Shown here: piece by piece, positions 11,401 to 25,900 of the stretch
How positions within the stretch are numbered: the first letter of the stretch is position 1
Layout: every line of letters begins with the position of its first letter
NCBI RefSeq assembly: GCF_000002075.1
Contig: NW_004797731.1
Span: forward strand, 134,533-198,532
DNA length: 64,000 nucleotides
Source of the DNA: Aplysia californica
Lineage: Eukaryota; Mollusca; Gastropoda; Aplysiida; Aplysiidae
Direction of reading: 5' to 3'
Position numbers and translations under genes: made by a program
Notes under the pieces: generated by a model
Told to the model about the DNA's origin: nothing
The model's input: the letters and a program-made list of their open reading frames with translations, nothing else
Databases searched by the model: none

Positions 11401-13949
11401 CAAACCCAAAACAAATCTTCCAAAATATAAAAGCAGATTGAAAACAACTAACAAACCAAAAACACACAACTGACCTGTGCACTGACTCCTCCCTGCAACT
11501 TGAGCTGCAGCCGCTTCATGTCGGGAACTGGGTTGTTGATGACCTCTCGGAGGTCACTGACCTTGACCTGCATCTCATCGATGGCCACTTCTATAGGGGT
11601 CAACACTATTTCCTTGCGTCCTCCCTCTTGCACCTCAATTCTTTTCTTGACGTAGGGGAAGGAGTGAGTCGCTGAGGGGGCGAAATGTTTCATGAAAGTT
11701 ACAATAGTGAAAACGTCTATTCCGTTAACCTTTTGAACCCCGAGGTCCTGACCCTGACTGTACTACTTCCCCTGAGTTCCTGATTCATGGGCTTCTGCTA
11801 ACAGTCAAGGTAGTTAAAGGCAGAAGTGGAGCGCTGATATATTGGGCATTTGAGTGTTCTTGAAAATAGCACATTTACAAATTTACATTTCTCTTGCTTT
11901 CTTTTACGTGTTTCAGTAAAGTCCACACAGAAATGTGTTTAAAATGAACATTAAAAGTGATAATAATGCCTTGCCGCCCCCGGCCATTTCATTACTTTGA
12001 CGAGCCCCTCGTTTCCCCACAATGCCTCACATATAGTGGGACATTAGCGATTTCTTAGGATATCACCTTTTCGACCATTTTATGTCAGCTTCACTCAATT
12101 ATCTTACATCAAATATTCTCAACCAAATGAAACAAAATGTTTTATGTTTAACCCAAGAGAAAAAGTATATGTCCAACCTATACTATTTTATAAGGAAAGG
12201 TCACCCTGTGCAAATATGCAATAAACTATCAAATAAACCCCCCCCCCCCCTCCACACACACATACACACACACTTGGACCCTTTTGTCAGGCACAGACAC
12301 ATTTTTAAAATGTCTGTTTCTCTGTCAATAATTTTCGTCCCCCTAACTGCTGCCTCCAGAGAGAGCTCACAGTGTTGGTTTAACTCACTCACTACTAATA
12401 GCCATTTCCGGGGTCGCTATTCCCTGTGTACCAGCCATTTTAAGGGTAATTTTAAAAAAATCACTGTGCTTTTGCTAAGCAACATAGAGACTTGAAATAA
12501 GGAACATTGTTTTTGAACATAATAAAAATGAAGATTGCTCTGATGAAATTACAGCTCTGTTTTGTCGTTACTTTTTTCCAAGTTTTCAAAAATTGGTCAA
12601 AAACTGCGCTCCCTTTGCCTTTCTTACTCACGCCCTTCCCCACTACTGCAACCCTAGATTTAGGTCTTGGGGGCCCTACTAAACCGTACTCTTTTTTGCA
12701 AATTTCCCAACAAAGTTCATCATAACAATCTTCGGCCAATTCATCGGTTTCTGAGTCACTTTCGTCGTCAAATGTTCGAAAACGGTCAAAGAAGCGATCT
12801 ACCATTGTGGGAAAGGTAATAGTAAATTCACTTCTAATGGTGCCTGTTGTAAAAATCAATAACTCAACTTGCGCTCATCCGATTTTGGTTTCATTTTTTT
12901 TCTAATGAAAGATAATTGAATGGGCTACGAAAAAGACGAACCACTACCGCAAACAGTGCGGTTTAACGTGAGAACAAAATTCCAAAGTGCGAACTGCGAG
13001 GGTTGTGGGTGTGGTATCACAGCGTCAAAGCTAATTTACCCGCAACAGTTGCGGTTTTGGTAGTGAGTGAGTTTAACAAACAACACGCGATTTACACATG
13101 TGTGCACAAACCTTTTTCAAATCGGAATCGTTGATCATTTGCACAGTTTTCTTCCCACACTTCTCACAGAATACAGTTGTACTTGTATCTGTCAAGGTCA
13201 TGATCTTTCAAATGTAGGGTCACTAAACCAAAAGCATCATATCTTCCCTTCCCAACCAAGACTTTTCTTTGAGCCACTTCCCCCCACTGACTCATGGTCT
13301 ATTTTCCACTGACCCACGAACCCTAATCAACAGACCCATAGTCCCTCCTCTATTATTGACCCACGGGCCAAACTATCAATGACCCAAAGACTCTCATCCA
13401 CTAACCACTATCTTTCCTCCAAGCCACTTACTAGTTATGATGAAGCGTCTCTTGTGCTGCTCCTCTATACTCCCGTGTTCCTTGCCTGAGCGAGTGAACG
13501 GCAGCTCGTACATGAAGCGTCGGACATTGTTGTTACGCTCGAAGTCTGTCACGCGCGTCGCCAGCTCCTTATCGTCGAAGTACGGGGTCACATACACAAC
13601 CTGGATGTACGCAAACTTGGGGTCAAGCTCACTCGGGGCCATCTGAAATCCATAGACACAACAATTATTGACTGAAAAAGGACATCATATTGTATGCATA
13701 GTATACGATTCCACCATAAGCCATATTGAAAAGTAACATTCAAATAACTATACAAGCACAAATACAAATATAATTCAAATACCATACGACCCAACGCAGC
13801 GGCTTAGACTCTATCTTCGATCACACCCCAGAACCCGGCATCCACCCTCAAGTGACTGGATTCAGGGAAGTTTTAGTGCCTTATGCGTATTAGCCTGCAC
13901 ATAATGTGTGATGATGGGTTTCAATACCAGAACTGTGTATCAATTCTGT

Positions 13950-13996
<47 letters not shown>

Positions 13997-16900
13997 GCCT
14001 GGGTGGCCCACGGAACCTGATACTGCCAATAACGATGGACATGTTGTTTTCTGTCATGAGTGCAGGGCATTTCTAATTCAAGACAAATGTGACGAAAAAT
14101 TTGATTGAGTTTTTTTAAATGACCTCTTCGACAAATCTGTTCAGGTGTTTAAGAGAACTGTGTTATCTGCCGACCATACGATGTTTGTTCCCTCCTTTGT
14201 CTTCTCTTTCCACCATTTAACTTTCCTGTTGTTTCTGCAGGATCGAGCTTGTCTTGCCTTCATACTGCCAAAATACTTACCCTATCAGAATTGAATGGCT
14301 AAAACAAACATTTAAACCCCCATCATTAAAAAAAACAAACTGGAGTGAGCTACATCATTTTTCAACCAATCACAACACCAAAGTCCGTCCGTGCCACAAG
14401 AAAAATGAGCATTTCGTAATTCAAAACAATTTTTTTTTGAGGGGCCTGAGTCCCGACATCATCATCATCATTGCCTTTCTCACCCTGCACCAGGGTATAG
14501 GCAACGGACAAACACTTTCCACCTTTCTCTATCCTGGGATAGCCTTTTGATGTTATTCCATGTCTTCCCACTTTTCTGGACATCAATATCTGTGATTCTT
14601 CTCAAAATTGAACGCAGTCTTCCCCTTGATCTCTTACCCTGGTGTCCTGATATAGTACTTGATATTTGTGAGATACATAGAAAAGGAACCAGCACGATAG
14701 CAATTGTTATGCTTCAAAATAAAACAAATCAGTTAATTTAGTTTTGGTTTAGTATGGGGTTTTACTGTGCTCGCAACAGCATAAGGTCATATGAGCAATG
14801 AGCGCACGAAACACAAGTTGGTTGCATTCGAAACAGTTCTCTGTACGGCTGGGCTCCGGTCAATAATTAGATTTTAAAATGTTAAAAATTAAAATTTTGT
14901 CTAAATATATTTTCAATTTAAAACAACTTTCCTTGATAACACAAATTTTTTAACAATTTTCTTTTCATTATAAAGTTTCCCATAAAGGCCAATGGCCTTC
15001 ATAAAATCTAAAATTCTGTTGGGAACAACGACGGAAAACAGATCTTGCAATTTTTTGCATCTAAAATATTTTCTTCGGGTCTCTCTGAAGTCTAGACATT
15101 CGGTTAAAATGTGTCTAATGGTAAAATCTGTGTCGCATCCGACACAGAATGGCTTCTCATCTCCCTGAAGGAGGTAGGGCCTACTTATGTGTCAGGGTCG
15201 TGTGCCCGATGCGTAATCCAGTAAAAATTACTTCGTCTCTTCTGAAAAGGCCTGAAGGATTTCGCGGTCCCAGTTTGGGTTTAATGTTGTAATAATTTAT
15301 TATTCGTTTGTTTTTTCCAGTGGGTCTCCCACAGACTGGAGGTGTACTTTTTTACTTTATTTTTAAAGTCAGTCTGTGGGAGAGTGTTCGTCGTTGATCC
15401 CAACAGAAGGGACAAGCATTCCTTCGCCAGGTAATTTACCTGCTCATTTCCTCGGATGCCTACATGGCTAGGTATCCATGCGAACACGATATTTTCCCCG
15501 GTTTCAGTCAAGGCATGTATTTTTTGTTGTAGCCCAACTATTTTTGGGCGTAGGTGCGTGTAGTTTGTAAGTGAAGTGATGCAAGACAGAGAGTCAGAAA
15601 GGATACGGAAAGATTTGTAGGAGAGTTTTCTTCGAAGTCCAGTGCCATGTCAATGGCAGTGGCCTCTGCAGAGAAAATGGAGGCTTCAGGATGGAATCTC
15701 CTCTGGAGTGTACTGTTTGAAGATAGGGCTGCGGTGCCCACATCACAGTCTTTTTTGGAGCCATCTGTGAAGATAAGCTCCGCACCGGGGTATTTTTCTT
15801 TAAGTCTTTGGTATTCTGTTTTAAATGTTTTGGTGTTTGTGCTTGCTTTGTCGTGTGTGGTCAGCTGTAAGTCTACTTTTGCCTTGGTGAGGTGCCACGG
15901 AGGGAGGTCAGGCAAAAAAAATGGTTGGACGTCTTGTTTGGAAAAGTGTATGTTTCTGAGGTCCTCAAGGACTCTGAGGCCGAAGGGTTTGATGAGTTTT
16001 TCGTTGTTTCGGAATTTGTTTATGGTGTCTGGGTTTGTTTTGAAAATGCAGTCGTGTGCTGGGTTCTTCGGTGTTGAGCTCTGTTTAATTGCGTAAAACC
16101 ATTCAGGAAAACAGAAAATTGTTTGGGATTTGAATATGATGATGATGATGGTGATGATGATGATGACAATATTGATGACAATGGTGGTGATTCATAATTG
16201 GTTGGGGGGTTTTTCATCCTGCAAAGTAGGGTCAGAGAGATTCAAGCCTTTTTCTTAGGACAGAGATGCATTCTACAGTCCAAGAGAATGTTATCAGGAT
16301 TATAAACAAACAACAAATTTGCACATGTGTGCACAAACCTTTTTGGAGTCGTTGATCATTTGCACATTTTCCCTCCCATACTTCTCACAGAATATTTTGT
16401 ACAATCGTTCACGTATCTCTGTCAAGGTCGTGACCTTTGGCTCTTTGTAGATGTATTCCTTCTCATCCTCAAAATAGGTCTGAAAGAGAAGAAGGGAAGA
16501 AAAGCATAAGTACAACATGCTGAGAGTGGCGAAAAAGTTTGCTAAAACAAAATCTTAACACAGGAGCCAAAATACATTCCGTGAACAATCCACAGTGGTA
16601 AAATAGTAGGTAGGCAAATACAGACAGACAGACAGACAGACGGACAGACAGACAAACAGACACAGACACACACACAAGTTTCACACAAAAATAGAAGATA
16701 GTATTTAAGTGTTTTTTTAGCAGTTGTCTCACCTGACCGTAGAGAGCCACCATGTAGTATTTTCCCAGCAGCCTCTTGCCCGACCGCATTACGTCGATGA
16801 CACTGCCATATGCTGTGGACAGGTACTGGTAGCTCTTCTCCAGTTTCTGACAGGGGGGGGAAAAGAAAGAGTTGTTTTGTTAGGCAAAGTCAAAGTCTTT

Positions 16901-19900
16901 CAGAATCTTAGTTGCGTTTTACTAAGTTGAAAGGTATTTGCGACACAAATAGGTCATATAAGTGATGAAGATTAGAGGTGTTACTAAAGGGTAACGAACA
17001 AACAAACAAACAAACAACGACAACAACAACACAAAAAAGGAATGAGAGAAAAGGACAATAGATAGATCATAATAGATGTTTGATAAGGAAGAAGGAGCAA
17101 ACCACACCTGCCCAGAAAGAAATAAGGAAGTTATTTTTATCAAACAAATCCGTCTGTGTGCTAGGACCCTGTTTCCCACCAAGTCCAGGATGGCCCTGAC
17201 ATGCAGTGATGAAGTGGCGTCGTTCTTAATCATCGAAACAGTGTCGATAGGGGCATAACACATATAAACAGCTGATTTGACACTGTCAAGGACACTCTCA
17301 GAGCCCATGGCTTGACCCTCCTACAAGCCACTCAACTCACAGCAGGCAGACAATGTGTTTCTCACCAGGACATCAACCAGTACCAGCAAAAGGAAAAAGT
17401 TAAAGGTGATTAAGTTATTACAAACAACTATAGAAGAATTAAAGCAACCTAACCCATTCCCCACCAAATGGAAAAGAAAGAGGTAAAAGTTTGACTTGAT
17501 CAAGTAAAAACATAAACATGAAAAACTGACAGTCCAGTACTCTCAAGGAAAAAGGCAAGAGATGGAGGACAGGTGGCACCCTCCAATAACATCATAACAT
17601 ATAAAGTCCAAATGGCTAAAACATCAAAAAGCACATCTGGCTGATAAATCAACTTTTTTCATAATAAAAAAACAACAACTAAAAAACCCCAAAACACAGC
17701 AGAAAAAACCCAGAATAAGAACTCTCTCAGATTGCAGAACCAGTCACCTGGAAGTCCCGCAGCTTCTCGTAGATGGGAATGACCAGCTTATAGATATCAC
17801 CCAGCACCTCATAACGCTGAGCTTTCTCCAGGCACTCTGCACCTTTCTCCAGGAAGTCTACAAGAGTTTCCTGCCAATGTGAAAAAAAAAAATATATATA
17901 CAAAATTATTGTTCTTCAATTTGTCCAGCAGCAAATGAGTACCTGGCAATTGGCTACAAAAATGCAGAGGGGCCCGGATTAACTCAGACACGTCGGGGAT
18001 TGACAAATGCGTTTCACACATCCATAATTTGGGTAAATCAATATATAAATTAAAAAATAAATATCAGTTGTGGAATGGCAAGTTGTACAAGTTTGTATGA
18101 TTTCCGTTTTCCTGTTATCTGTGCACGACTGTCAATATATGAAAGACAGTGGTATACACTGAACAGACAGCAATGTTTCTCTAAGAACAGAGATGGTGAA
18201 CTGGAAAGAGGTGACTGATCCACAGAGTGCTGGTGACGTCATGTGAGTGCATGATTGAGGACCATACACAACAACATGCATTTAAAACAAGCATTTTCAC
18301 TTTACTGTTTTTATTCCATACAGTGACAATTTCAAGCTTCCAAATCATGGTTTTATCCAATGCAACTATAATAAAAACTTCAAATTTATTTCTTTACAGC
18401 TTGCACAAACATAAACACAGACTTCAATTGATATACTTTTTTGTCTATTTCATCTATACAACCAGAAAAATTTCACATAGGCTTTACCATATTTTTTAAT
18501 GCAATCATAATGTACTTCAACTTTACATTTTTAGATTTTATACAACTAAAAATCCAATTAAAATCTATCTTTTCACCTTATCCTATTATAAATAAGCATT
18601 TCAATCTTACTTAACAATAAATACACACTTTAGATTTGTCTTCATATCTTATCATCTGCATGAGGATATATCCTTATATCATCCATCAATGGGCACTTCA
18701 ACTTCGTAATCTTTGTTAATCTACACGATGAAGACATAAGTCTGACCTCTGTGTACTGCACGTCCTGCATGCCACTGTCGTCCTTGATGCCGGCCTCCTC
18801 CACCACAATGTTCGGGGAGATGAAACCAAAGGAGGAACAGCCCTGTGGGTACGACCCTGAGGACACACAAAGACACATCATGATACTCAAACAGACTTTA
18901 TTGCCACGTGTATTCGACTAAATAGTTGGTATGATGTTGAAAATGTAGAGACGTGATTTGTTAACATGAAGGCTTGTGTCAAATGCTCCTTTCAACATAC
19001 CTAGCCTCAAAGAGAAAGGTTTCATTGCTATTTGCCTTATTCCTAAATGAAGATAATCTATTGAGTTTTAGTCTGAGTAGAGGGATGCATATCGACACAG
19101 TGATGTTCATTTGGCACTAGGAAAAAGGAAGAAAGACAGACAGAAATGACAGATGATGAGTAAAGAAAAAGGAACTACCAGTGCCAGTCCACCTCCAAAC
19201 CATTCACACAGTCTATCTGAGTCTTTTGAAAGGAAAAACAATTCATTTCATATTCGGCTCACAAATACACCAGAAAGACAGTCGCAATGGAATCTATGAA
19301 CTAAATCAGACAAAAATGTTGACATGGTCTATAGAATAACAAATCCAAGAAATTCAGAAAAAATACATTGTATAAGAAGAGAAACAGGCATATTTCTTGG
19401 CTAAAGAGACACATTATTGTAGTTAAAAGGATTTTGTTATGCAGAAGTGACCAACTAAAGAGATCATATAAATTTTCACTGTTATTTCAGTAATATGCAT
19501 ACATAAAATAAATAATTTTTTTTTTCTGATATCTGATAAAACAAAACAGCAAACTTATTAAAGATATTTGAACTATTAGAAACCACCAAAATGAAATAGC
19601 AATAAAAGATCAGAATTTTAGTATTTTAATTCATAAAAAGATGAAGGGAGAAAACCCTCTTCGAGGACCTTTAGCTTACGGGAGAAAAGAAGTGAAAATA
19701 TGAGTGCAAGAATGCAGAATCTAGTATAAACGTAAGGAGAACTGAGGAACTTTTTAAAAAAGCCTTAACATTTGCACTTCTATCTAATATTTGTGTCATA
19801 AGAAATGACTCAAGTCATTGAAGTATTTACTTTCATTTACTTCTGATTTTTGTTGTTGTTATTACTTAACAAAAAGTAGAGAACTAAATAGAGCTAAAAG

Positions 19901-22900
19901 CACACACACAAAAAAGTACTGAGCAATGCATACAATAAATTTTCAAAAATGATCCTTACTTACTGCAATAGCATTGAAAACAAACTCAAAACATTTCAAC
20001 AATGTCAACAAAACCAGTGACAAAACACAGCCAGTACAATAATTTTGAACAAAAAAAAAATCAACAACTTTTGTTATGTACCAGTGCATAACTGAGAGAA
20101 TGTCTAAAATCTACGTCCACAAAAACTGAAAAAAAAACAACACTTTAGAACATGAAGGCTGGAGAGGCTTGTAGTTGAAGCATGCGACACAAAGCAGCCT
20201 CCATCTGATTGGTCTTCCTAGAACTACAAGCCAGGAAGCTTGAACTACCAAAGACAAAATAGACTACGTTGTAAGCAGAGGAGTAAATGGTTGAGGTAGA
20301 CCTAACCGTCCCAACAGTAGCTTTCAAAACCCCCAGATTCTACACACACGGTGGGTCAAGATGGTGGGCATTAGCCAAGTAACCCCCCTCCAAACCCTAC
20401 ACACACACTTTTCTGCATTAAATAAATTCAAGCTATTCAAATTAGAACTGCAGCAGAAGATCTCTCAAATTGACTTTAGAGCTAAGTTCTAATTATTATT
20501 CGCAAGTCCGTCTGGAAAGTTCATAATCTTTCTGCAACATTGGCAAGTCCATGAGATGAAAAACTGCAAAACAGAAAACGCATTTGCAGATACAAAAACA
20601 GGCTTGTGTACTGAGACCTTCAAAAATGTACGAATATGTTATTTTTACTATGTATTTAGAATAAAAATGTTACATGCTACCTGAGAAAATACGTAAACGG
20701 GAACTTTAGACATGCACAGGGAAACTTAAAAGAGTAAATAACAAATGGTGCTGGTACAGATATCAGTCTCGTGTTCTTTTGGGTTGATAGTTCGAATACA
20801 AAGGTCCTCATTCTCATGATTTCTTCAGGAACATTGTCATTTTAATTCCGTAAAGTTTGATCTACATTTTCACCACATCTGCACTTTCGATTCTGAACTA
20901 CCTTTAATGACATAATTATACAAGGAACACTATATTATCTACAGGAAACAAGGTTTTAGATTACTCTTTCATTTGCTTGTTAATCAAACCCTTATCTTCA
21001 CAAATATTTTACATACTTCGACTCGATGGTTCAAGAACAAACGTGTTTGTTTTCAGTTTCAGGCGATCGAGTCGGGCGATCGGCCCGATCCAGCCGTAGT
21101 GGGCATAAGTCTGCTAGGCACATGTCAAATACAGCTACCCAGCCACCTGGTAGTAGACTGAGCAATCTATCTCAACTCTCTAACTTCACCGCGATTCATT
21201 GCAGCTTTACGCCCCTTTCAACTCGGTAAGGTCACAGACTTCAGGCAAGACAAACCAAAGGACATGAAATATTGAGAAGAACATCTAGGGCGAATTTGAG
21301 CCATGCTGTGACACAAGGACAACGTTGAGAAACAATTCTGATTGAGCAAGAAACAAGGACATGAAGTGATAATGACAACAACAAAAGAATACAAAATAGT
21401 TATTCAAATTTCTACTGACAATCAGGTACATTATTATTATGTTACATCAGTTGAATGTTGTACTTAAAAATTGCTGCAAAAATTCTACGTAAAATGTTTA
21501 CGAAGCGGCTCCTAAGGGAATAGATATCTTCATTAACAGATCAAACTGTAGTAATAGCCAGGTCATTACACATTGACAATAACAATCATACACAAACATT
21601 TAAACACAACAACAACAACAACAAAAAAAAGCTAACTCTTTTGAGAAAGTATTACCAACAGACGTTTTGCCAATCTTTATGGACATTATGTGGCATCCTT
21701 CTTTAAATTGCAAGAACATTTATGTAAGGGAAAGTCAAATGTGCACGTGCACATGTGTTTGTGGGGTCAAAAGGGCGGAAAAGGGGATAAGAGAGATTGG
21801 AGGTAAAGGCAGGAGGAGGGGGAAGGAAAGAACAATAAACAATGAAGACTGCAACAGACAAACTTCTAGGCGAAAGGTAGAAAAGGTAAACATATTTTGA
21901 AAAGCCTACTACAAGCTAGTTTTTTCATTATGGTCTACATTGATTTTATATTTATATAAATATATAATAATCATGTAAAAAAGACAGGTGGACAGCACAT
22001 AAAAACAATGTCATCTCAACCGTGTTGGAACATGTATACATAGGAATCGCACTATGACTTCCATCACTGCCAAAACCCTATTGAGAAGCTGCTAGCATTA
22101 AGAATAAAACATATATACCTATGCTAGATACTCCTGTAACTGTGGTCACATCTAGCATAACACAGACACTGACCAGAACTTATGAGCATAGAGAAGGAAA
22201 GCTTTATTTTTCTTTTCTGCAGCAAGCAATGTAGCATGGGGAACAAAACGAAGCTCGTCCCAAAAGCAGTATAAACCAAAGTTCCTATAGTCCAGGAGTC
22301 ATTAAACTATGGCCCGCAACCCAGATCCAACCCGCTTTATCCACTGCCATGCCACCATTCTCCCCCCCCCCCCAAAAAAAACCCTTGGAAGATAAGCTTG
22401 TAGCGTGCTCAGGACTTGGTCAACAAATGATTTTATCATTTCAATTTCATTGAACACTACAGTGAAAATTTGATGTGTTTATAAAGACTTCATAACTTTC
22501 AGCAAACATATATTTTTCTACTGTAGCCTGTTCAGTGTATTGTGTTTTTCATAATAGATATATTCGTTCCGCATTCTGGGTTCTCTCAATTATCCGGCCC
22601 ACGCTCTGCATTCTTTCAATTATCCATCCCACTTTGCACAAAGTTTGGTGTCCTCTGCTATAGTCTCTATGCATTTCAGATTGTTTTCAGAGGTTGTAAA
22701 TGGTCACGTCCACAGAGAATCAGCTTTTACTGTCTACAGAACGGGTAACTAGTCTTATATTAATTTAAGAAAAATTACCTTTTATTGTGTTAAAGAACAT
22801 AACATATCCGTTCTTATATCAAGTGGTAAAAGTTTCTAGTCAAGAGAATACTTGGCTAATCATACACTGACAGAATTATCATAATAACTTTTGAGTGCTG

Positions 22901-25900
22901 ATGACAGATATCAGTTGTTCTAAACCCACACATTTTACCCTGCTCTGACAACCAAAAACAAAAAGGTGCAATATTAGGAACAAGTAAAATAAAAAGCGAG
23001 GAGTTTTTCTATGTTTCAGAAGTTGAATTTAGATAAAGTAAAATTACAACAAATAAATACAATTATTTATCTCTGTGTTATGATTACTGATCAAAAGGAC
23101 AACTTGAGCTGAACCATAGGCCTACTATTATTGTTCTGCGGAGTCTATTTCATTTTTTTTCTACAGTGTTTAGACTGCACAGATTTCATATTAAGCTTAG
23201 TTATGAATATAAGTAAAATATAACCAAGAACTTCAATCTCGTACAGATGCCCCACACGCACGCACGCACACACAAAAACACATAATATGTAAAATCTGCA
23301 TTCCTCTCGGCAGATCACAAAGTACAAACCAACAATAATATAATACGAAAAACTTTTTCACTTCTTTCAAGTTATGTTACGTTGATGATAAAGTTAGAGA
23401 AAAAAAAAATTTACATCCAGTTTCAAAATGCAACACGTTTTCTGGAGATGATGCAGCACTTACTAGGTTTTAACTTTCCTGCAGGGAATAGTGATAGGTG
23501 ATACAAGTACAATAAAGGCAAGAACAAAAAAGAAAAATAATAACATTGTTCTATACTATTTAGAGACTTCTTAACACTCATCTATATTACAGTGTACACA
23601 GCTTGTGTAAAAAAAAAAAAAATTAAACTGCTAAAACGCTTTTTGAAAGAAAAAAAAGATTAATAATAGATGTTTTGTTTTATTTATGGTATTCTTATTA
23701 CTAATCCATTCTAAAGTAACAGCATATGCGTAGAATAAAAAAGAACGGATACAAAAAAAAAAAGAAAAGAAACTGGATAAAACAGATCAACAAACGCAAC
23801 ACAACAAGGTACACAGGCAGAAAAAAAAGCAATCTGCAAGTTTCTGAGCATGAGAGAATGAAGAAAGAACAACCTAGTAAGCCTCCAAGGGCTCGTGTGT
23901 TGACTATGAGGAGAGAGACACAAAACAAGAAAATACTTCACAACCTTGACAGTCATTAGCTACTGTATATGCTAAATAAATAAGTGGTAAATTTACGAGT
24001 ATATAGGCACATATTTGAAATACATGACACAAAAACAAACAGCCCAACCCAAACATACGCACAAGAAAAGTAAAAACCCTAATATTCTGACTTTTATCTG
24101 AAAAAAAACAACGAAACAAAAACAAGAGCAAAATGTGCACACAAAAAAAATCCTCCTCCACTCACCCATTCCTACAAAAGACCCCCCCAATGAAACAGGA
24201 GTTAGCCATACCATAACACCCCACCAACTTTAGGAAACATAATATAGTTACAATATTATTGTAATAACTTTTTAAAACATTATACAAGATACAAGACTTC
24301 TGTACTCTTGAAACTACAGACACAAGTTTCAGTTAAATCAAAAACCCAAGCTAGAAATAGATACATAATAGCGACACAATTCATTCTGACCAGGAGAGAA
24401 AAAAACCACGACACCACATATGACTTATTCCAACCTTGTCTTCTGTACACACAACAGTTGAGGGAAACACACAGGCAATGACTCACACAACCACACAGAC
24501 AAGACTGGGGCACATCTACTAACCGTATTCTGCAGTGGTTTGATTTTTTAAATTAACACACACTATAACCTTTACTTTCATTGTTAAGTATGCCTTAGGT
24601 CTGTTTACTATCAAACTACAGTCGAACCTATCCTAATGGCCACCTGTCCAAGACAATCGCCTTTACAAACCTCTAGAACCCCCTCCCCACCTTACTTTTT
24701 TGAAGAAATAATATAATGGCACTGTCCAAGATATCCACTTGTCCAAAACAATTGTGTTTTTTTTCTCAGCAATGGGTAGGTGCCTTTGACAGTTTCGACT
24801 GTTATCTTAATGGGAGTTATGCAAAACACAGGCATTTTTTCTTTTAGATGCCTGAACCTGGCTTCCATTCTTCTGCAATCAAGACACACTATTAAGATTG
24901 TTTCACTGGATTATCTTCCATTAATTTAATTAGAAAAAAATCAAGGGAAGGTCTACAGTAAAGGCCATCTGTTTAGGTCAACAGTAAAGGTCAACTGTAA
25001 AAGCCAACGGTAACAGTAAACTGTAAAGATCAACAGGAGAAGGTAAGCAGTAACGGTCAACAATGAAAGTCCACATTTTGAATACCTGGACCCGTCCCCG
25101 CTACCAGCTGTCACTGACAGATTTGGACGGACAACTAGCTATTTGCCACTAACTGACAACATATGGCAGAACGCCAGAACATACGAAACAACAGAAGACA
25201 ACGATGTCGATACAATCACTGGGTGACGCTTTTGCTACAGACTTGTTTTACAACGTGCTCACAGACAAAACATCACATTTGCAAAACTCTAGCCATGTAA
25301 TAATTTAGAAAACACACACAAAATATTCTCATTTCTACAAATACTTTAATCTAAAGAAGTGCTTTAAAAAAAATTGAATCTTAAGAACAAGATAAAACAA
25401 ATAAACAATATTTAAATAGGCATAATATGTAGAAGATTAATACCATTTACCTTTTCCATTCGGAAAAAGAAAAGATATGTTAGAGGAAGAGTAAAAAATC
25501 ACAGAAGAAATTGAAGGGAATACATATTGAGACAGTTTTAAGTGTGCTAGCAAAAACAGTAGAGTGGATTAGAAGATGGAGAGCTCGCTGGTGTGGTGTC
25601 TTACCTCGACGTTTCAGGTACTCTGCTATCAAGGCAGCTATGTGAATGTAACAGTGACCAGCCTGTGGGGGGGGGGGGGGGGGGGGGGGGAAATGAGAAA
25701 TGTCAAGGATGGAAATGAAAAATCGCCCCTTGCAACACTGTAAGATTCTTTAAGAGGCGGGACCTCCAAATTTAACGCCCATCTCTGATAGACCAAGCCA
25801 AGTGGGAAAATTTGTGTAAAGTGCTTTTCCTCAAGGATAACTAGTCCTGTAGCCTAATCACTAGACTAATGATGCCACATCAAGGATGAGGGATAGATCA

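Larger units (their letters stand above)
18857..25604 (-). other. Intron 20
   Basis: A 6.7-kb AT-rich intron. It contains a hAT MITE, a pogo-like MITE, a SINE-like piece near 20345 and a GTCAACAGTAAA-type degenerate repeat; otherwise no feature is recognised. Confidence 0.7.

Noticed and set aside
13112-13216. Exon 24 copy as a mutually exclusive alternative exon
   Set aside because: In-frame TGA, deletions and no acceptor; it also lies after exon 25, not next to exon 24.
13394-13642. ATG at 13642 as the start of a separate gene
   Set aside because: It directly follows a TTTCAG acceptor and continues the DOCK frame from exon 24.
15281-16096. RNase H frames as a host RNase H gene or a retrovirus-like pol
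   Set aside because: The order of PPW segment, RNase H and C-terminal CCHC knuckle, and the 3' tail, fit a non-LTR LINE; no LTRs, integrase or protease are seen.
17150-17310. Open minus-strand frame starting [14 protein letters not shown] as an extra DOCK exon
   Set aside because: Exons 22 and 23 join directly in the family alignment and in phase, and part of the frame matches the SINE B tail.
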